The position numbers were made by a program, and so were the translations under genes. From Gammaproteobacteria bacterium (GTDB lineage: Bacteria > Pseudomonadota > Gammaproteobacteria > Pseudomonadales > Pseudohongiellaceae), in contig JABIPQ010000080.1 in NCBI GenBank assembly GCA_018698975.1, forward strand, positions 1 to 37,160: a stretch of 37,160 bases of DNA. The letters run 5' to 3'. This document shows positions 33,724-37,160 of the stretch, piece by piece. Positions within the stretch are counted from its first letter, which is position 1; each line of letters starts with the position of its first letter. The notes beneath the pieces were generated by a model. It saw only the letters and a program-made list of their open reading frames with translations. It made no database searches and was not told the origin of the DNA.

Positions 33724-36006
33724 ATGATTGAGTGTGTTTCTCAGACAAGTTTCCGGAGTTGCCTGGCCATATTGGTGTTGTTCGGTCTGACAGTATTTCA
33801 GGTGTTGGCCCAGGAAGGTGAACCACCTCCCATTGGCGGGCTTACCGGCGGAAAAAGTGTGTTCATTCCGGCCTTGCCTGCAGACTTGCAAATTGACGGT
33901 CGTCTTGATGATTCTGTCTGGGAGCGGGCGGCCCTTGTTTCAGATTTTCATCAGATGTCACCCTTTGAATATTCCCCGCCCAGTCAAAAAACTGAAGTCC
34001 GTATTTTTTATACCGAGGATGCGCTTTACATAGGGGCGCGCATGTTTGAGGAAGATCCCTCCCTGATAACTGCCAATGTCCTGCTCCAGGGGCAGGGCTT
34101 GCCCAATGACGACAGCTTTAATCTGATGCTGGATCCCTACCTTGATCGGCGCAGTGGTTTTATTTTTGAAATCAATGCCAATGGCGTCAGGGTGGAAGGC
34201 ATTTATCAGAATGTGTCCGGGGTTGATCGCAACTGGAGTGGTATCTGGCAGGCTGAATCCAGTATTGACGATCAGGGCTGGGTAACAGAAATCCGCATCC
34301 CTTTTCAGAGCTTATCCTTTGATCCCGGTAACACAGAATGGGGCATTAATTTTCGCCGTACCATCCGCCGCAACGCAGAAGAAATTGCCTGGGTAAGTCG
34401 CAACCGCCTGCTCAACCCCAGTATCGCAGGAACGGCTACTGGACTGGAAGGTTTGCAACAGGGACTGGGGCTGGACGTGGTGCCCTATCTTGTCATGCGT
34501 AAAGAGCGTGTGTTTGGACCCGGCGGTTATGAAGATGAAGTACTGGAGCCGCAAATAGATTTGTTTTATAAAATTACTCCCCAGCTTAATGCGGCTCTTA
34601 CCATCAACACTGATTTTTCTGCCACTGAAGTGGATACACGTCAGGTTAACCTTACCCGCTTCAATCTTTTCTTTCCTGAGCAGCGTGATTTCTTTATTCG
34701 TGATGCTGACATTTTTCAGTTTGGTCGCATTGGTGTTGGCGCCAATTTTAATGAAGAGGGTAATGATGCCTTGCCCCGATCCGCGCTGCAAAACGGGCGC
34801 CCATTTTTCTCGCGTCGTATCGGACTCAGCCCCGGGGGGCAGCCAGTGGATATTAATGTCGGGGCGAAGCTTAGTGGTCGGGTTGGCGATTGGGATGTGG
34901 GTACTCTGGTAGTTAACCAGGACGAAGATGAAGTATCGGGAATTGATGCCCAGACGGTTTTTGTAGGACGCGCTGCATTGAATGTATTGAACGAATCCCT
35001 GCTAGGGGTGATTGCTACCAGTGGCGATCCCCGGTCCAATGTTGATAATAATCTGGTGGGTGCAGATTTTCGTTACAGGAATTCGCGCTTGCCTGGCAAT
35101 AAAGTCGTTGAGGGCGAAGTGTGGTATCAGCAGACTGATACCGATGGCATCAGTGGTGACGACGCCTCATGGGGCTTTGGTATCAGTTCGCCAAATACGG
35201 CAGGCTGGCGCGGTGGCTACCGCTATAAACGTATTGAAGACAATTTCAACCCGGCTCTTGGTTTTGTTAATCAGACCGGCATTGAAGATCATTCCGCTGA
35301 CATTGGTTTTCGCCATTTTCTACCGACAGGAAATTATGTGCGTTCGGTTTATGCCGGTGCAGATACTTATCGCAACAGTGATCTGGCCACTGGCCAGGTA
35401 ATTTCCGAAGTGAAGGACATTCGCGCCAATGCCAACAACAATGTCGGGGATACGGTGTCTGTGGCCGTTATCAGGACACGGGAAGTACTGGACAGGAATT
35501 TCACGATTTACCGCTCCAGCACTGGCAGCGGGAATATCGTGATTCCGCCAGGGGATTATGCCTTTACCCAGGGCTCTGCGCGTCTGAGTTTTGCAGGGCG
35601 CCGCCGCCTGTCAGGCAATATCCGCATGACCTGGGGTGACTATTTTGGCGGCAACAATTTCCAGCGCAGTGTGGGAGTGAACTGGCAGCCCAGTAATCGC
35701 TATAACCTGGGCATGGATGTGGCGGAAAATGAGATACAACTGCCAGAAGGTAATTTTACCGTACGACAAATTTCTTTTGATTCCCTGATTAATTTTACCC
35801 CGGAAATAAGCTGGTCCAATCGTATTCAGTACGACAATGTTTCGGAAGGAATCGGAATTAACAGCCGCATGCGCTGGATTCCTGAGGCGGGAAGGGAAGC
35901 TTTTCTTGTGCTTAACTGGGGTATGCTGGATCTGGATAAGGATAATGAATTTAACTCAATCAACGGCGACTTTTCCCTTAAATATAATTATACGTTCAGG
36001 TTTTAA
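33724..36006 (+). CDS. Outer-membrane CBM9-like / DUF5916 domain protein
   Basis: The 760-residue protein has a signal peptide (SCLAILVLFGLTVFQVLA), then a carbohydrate-binding-module-9-like domain (about 45-230: DLQIDGRLDDSVWERAA...VRIFYTEDALYIGARMFEEDP...DSFNLMLDPYLDRRSGFIFEINANGVRVEG), followed by the large DUF5916 part with NTDFSATEVDTRQVNLTRFNLFFPEQRDFFI. The last ~300 residues are an amphipathic beta series ending in YNYTFRF, a terminal Phe as in outer-membrane barrels. It is thus probably an outer-membrane barrel with a periplasmic or surface binding domain; its substrate is unknown. The related group is common in marine bacteria next to TonB-type genes. It is divergent from the haem-propeller gene. 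Confidence 0.84.
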   Translation: MIECVSQTSFRSCLAILVLFGLTVFQVLAQEGEPPPIGGLTGGKSVFIPALPADLQIDGRLDDSVWERAALVSDFHQMSPFEYSPPSQKTEVRIFYTEDALYIGARMFEEDPSLITANVLLQGQGLPNDDSFNLMLDPYLDRRSGFIFEINANGVRVEGIYQNVSGVDRNWSGIWQAESSIDDQGWVTEIRIPFQSLSFDPGNTEWGINFRRTIRRNAEEIAWVSRNRLLNPSIAGTATGLEGLQQGLGLDVVPYLVMRKERVFGPGGYEDEVLEPQIDLFYKITPQLNAALTINTDFSATEVDTRQVNLTRFNLFFPEQRDFFIRDADIFQFGRIGVGANFNEEGNDALPRSALQNGRPFFSRRIGLSPGGQPVDINVGAKLSGRVGDWDVGTLVVNQDEDEVSGIDAQTVFVGRAALNVLNESLLGVIATSGDPRSNVDNNLVGADFRYRNSRLPGNKVVEGEVWYQQTDTDGISGDDASWGFGISSPNTAGWRGGYRYKRIEDNFNPALGFVNQTGIEDHSADIGFRHFLPTGNYVRSVYAGADTYRNSDLATGQVISEVKDIRANANNNVGDTVSVAVIRTREVLDRNFTIYRSSTGSGNIVIPPGDYAFTQGSARLSFAGRRRLSGNIRMTWGDYFGGNNFQRSVGVNWQPSNRYNLGMDVAENEIQLPEGNFTVRQISFDSLINFTPEISWSNRIQYDNVSEGIGINSRMRWIPEAGREAFLVLNWGMLDLDKDNEFNSINGDFSLKYNYTFRF

Positions 36007-36021
36007 TGCAGGGATGAGCAG

Positions 36022-36041
36022 TAGCTACTGCGCTCGCCCAT
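36022..36041 (+). repeat. 20-bp dispersed repeat, copy 2
   Basis: TAGCTACTGCGCTCGCCCAT, identical to 31372-31391, 15 bases after the stop codon of the DUF5916-like gene. Confidence 0.75.
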
Positions 36042-36068
36042 TAAGGGAACAGCTTTAGTTACAAATTC

Positions 36069-36092
36069 TTCGGGGCTGAAGCCCCTCCTACA
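36069..36092 (-). repeat. REP-like 24-bp palindromic element, copy 4 (inverted)
   Basis: On the minus strand TGTAGGAGGGG then CTTCAGCCCCGAA. It is in the opposite orientation to copies 1-3 and lies in the gap between the DUF5916-like gene and the MBL-fold gene. Confidence 0.82.
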
Positions 36093-36207
36093 AACTTTTG
36101 AGCTTTATTGGGTGAGGGATGTTCGCTGGTTTTTTACGCCAATATTTATCTATTTGTCGGGCTTGGTGTTCAGGGGTATAAAGGTGTTTCTTCAGGAAAA
36201 TTTAGTT

Positions 36208-37098
36208 ATGAAAAAACCAATGAAAGAATTTATTAAAGTAATCAGTTTCGTCTTCTGTGTGTTTCCCTTTTCAGTCATGGCCCAGGGCGGACTTGATTTT
36301 GATGCTATTGAAATCAGAACAGTTGAGCTTGAAAGCAATGTGCATATTCTGATGGGCGGTCCGGCGCAGGGGAATGTGTTGGTGGTATCAGGAGACGATG
36401 GCATCTTTATTGTTGATTCCATGTATGCTCCCATGCACGACAAACTGGTGGCGGCAATTCGCGCCATTAGTGATGCGCCGATTAAATATCTGGTTAATAC
36501 CCATATGCATGGCGATCATACTGCTGGCAATGATGCTATGGCAGCACTTGGTGCCAGGGTAATCGGACAGGAAAATATACTGCCGCGCCTGCAGGCATTG
36601 GGGGCCGGTAATCTCCCGGTGTTAACCTACAAAGACTCCATGACTTTGTATTTGAACGATGAGGAAATTTCTATCTTCTGGCCAGAGTCTGCCCACACCG
36701 ACCATGACTCCATGATCTATCTAAAAAATGCCAATATCCTGCATGTAGGGGATATTCCTTCGAATTTGCGTTATCCCAATATCGGTATCGATGATGGCGG
36801 CAGTGTTGATGGCATGACGCGAGCCGCAAGGCTGGTTCTGGAAATGACCGATGCAGATACCCGGCTTATTGCCGGACATCTGGGACCTCTGGTGCCACGA
36901 GTGGAAATGACAGCACAGCTGGATATGTTTGCCGAGGTCAGTCGGCGCATTCAGGCGATGATTGATCAGGGAATGACATTGGAGCAAGTGCTGGCCGCCA
37001 GGCCTACTGCTGATTTTGATGAAGCCCGTGCAGCTGGCGCCATCACCCCGGAGCGCTTTACCGGGCTGGTCTATACTGATCTTTCCAGAAGACCATAA
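36208..37098 (+). CDS. Secreted metallo-beta-lactamase-fold hydrolase
   Basis: The 296-residue protein starts at the ATG at 36208, which follows AGGAAAA, and has a signal peptide ending at about SVMAQ, so it acts in the periplasm or outside. The longer frame from 36112 is unlikely to be the start. The metal motif HMHGDH is complete (H99, H101, D103, H104), with H163 or H166 (AHTDHDS), D182 (HVGDI) and H224 (AGHLGP) as further ligands. This group is related to B-type MBL hydrolases and the quinoprotein-relay/SoxH-type family; sequence alone does not prove beta-lactam hydrolysis. It follows the DUF5916-like gene after a repeat-bearing gap, on the same strand. Confidence 0.86.
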   Translation: MKKPMKEFIKVISFVFCVFPFSVMAQGGLDFDAIEIRTVELESNVHILMGGPAQGNVLVVSGDDGIFIVDSMYAPMHDKLVAAIRAISDAPIKYLVNTHMHGDHTAGNDAMAALGARVIGQENILPRLQALGAGNLPVLTYKDSMTLYLNDEEISIFWPESAHTDHDSMIYLKNANILHVGDIPSNLRYPNIGIDDGGSVDGMTRAARLVLEMTDADTRLIAGHLGPLVPRVEMTAQLDMFAEVSRRIQAMIDQGMTLEQVLAARPTADFDEARAAGAITPERFTGLVYTDLSRRP

Positions 37099-37107
37099 TT
37101 TTTCCAA

Positions 37108-37134
37108 TAAAAAAGGGCCTGAAGGCCCTTTTTT
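37108..37134 (+). terminator. Rho-independent terminator after the MBL-fold gene
   Basis: AGGGCCT and AGGCCCT form the stem, flanked by a run of A on one side and six T on the other, about 10 bases after the stop codon. The flanks make it likely to act in both directions. Confidence 0.92.
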
Positions 37135-37160
37135 AACTTTTACAGAAGCTGATTCTAGAA

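Noticed and set aside
34312-34791. A 159-residue minus-strand frame inside the DUF5916-like gene.
   Set aside because: It lies entirely antisense to a gene with clear family motifs and shows none of its own.
36112-36207. Longer N-terminus for the MBL-fold gene.
   Set aside because: It would put 32 residues in front of a clean signal peptide, and the ATG at 36208 has a ribosome-binding site.

Overview
This window reads as chromosomal DNA of a free-living, probably marine gammaproteobacterium. That is an inference from gene content and order. The backbone yrbG-kdsD-kdsC-lptC-lptA-lptB-rpoN-ptsN-rapZ-ptsO, divergent from mlaC-ibaG-murA-hisG-hisD with a degS/algW-type protease beyond, is the arrangement known from Pseudomonas and relatives. 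The window holds 39 protein genes. No rRNA, tRNA, CRISPR array, phage or intact insertion sequence was seen.

Layout. (1) 1-5300: sfsA, a Rieske protein with a Cys/Met-metabolism PLP enzyme, a TraR/DksA-like zinc-finger protein with an unrecognised membrane-anchored protein, then a coiled-coil lipoprotein and a tiny basic protein. (2) 5471-10512: hppA (a K+-dependent H+-pyrophosphatase by its signatures), apbC/mrp, darP/yjgA and mgtE. (3) 10615-18655: a long minus-strand group covering the nitrogen PTS (ptsO, rapZ, ptsN), rpoN, LPS export (lptB, lptA, lptC), Kdo precursor synthesis (kdsC, kdsD) and yrbG. (4) 19038-25930, mostly plus strand: mlaC without mlaFED or mlaB, ibaG, murA, a short-form hisG, hisD, degS (opposite strand) and a Nif3-like gene. 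(5) 25931-28600: a repeat-rich stretch with a SUI1/YciH-like factor, a DUF1244 protein, a lone ribbon-helix-helix antitoxin-like gene, a secreted protein of unknown function and a YciI-like protein. (6) 28684-37098: an accessory metabolic and envelope block with an aldehyde dehydrogenase, a decarboxylase-type amidohydrolase, a secreted haem-binding beta-propeller protein, a large outer-membrane CBM9-like/DUF5916 protein and a secreted metallo-beta-lactamase-fold hydrolase.

How the genes fit together. Region 3 links envelope building (Kdo to LPS transport) with the sigma-54 and nitrogen-PTS control circuit. RapZ adds a link to cell-wall amino-sugar control, and MurA sits across the divergent junction. 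The periplasmic lipid carrier MlaC is kept although its ABC transporter genes are missing from their usual places. Region 6 looks like uptake and catabolism of organic substrates, but its substrate cannot be read from sequence.

The most distinctive non-coding content is a set of repeats: four copies of a 24-bp palindromic REP-like element, four copies of a two-hairpin element, a 4 x 23-bp tandem array upstream of degS and nif3, a 3 x 15-bp array where mlaB would lie, AAGTTAA heptamer arrays beside the SUI1-like gene, and a decayed duplicate of the rapZ start. I found no clearly new multi-gene system. The best candidates for undescribed biology are the haem-propeller/DUF5916/MBL neighbourhood, the 434-residue protein paired with a DksA-like regulator, and the lipoprotein plus TTG-start basic-protein pair.
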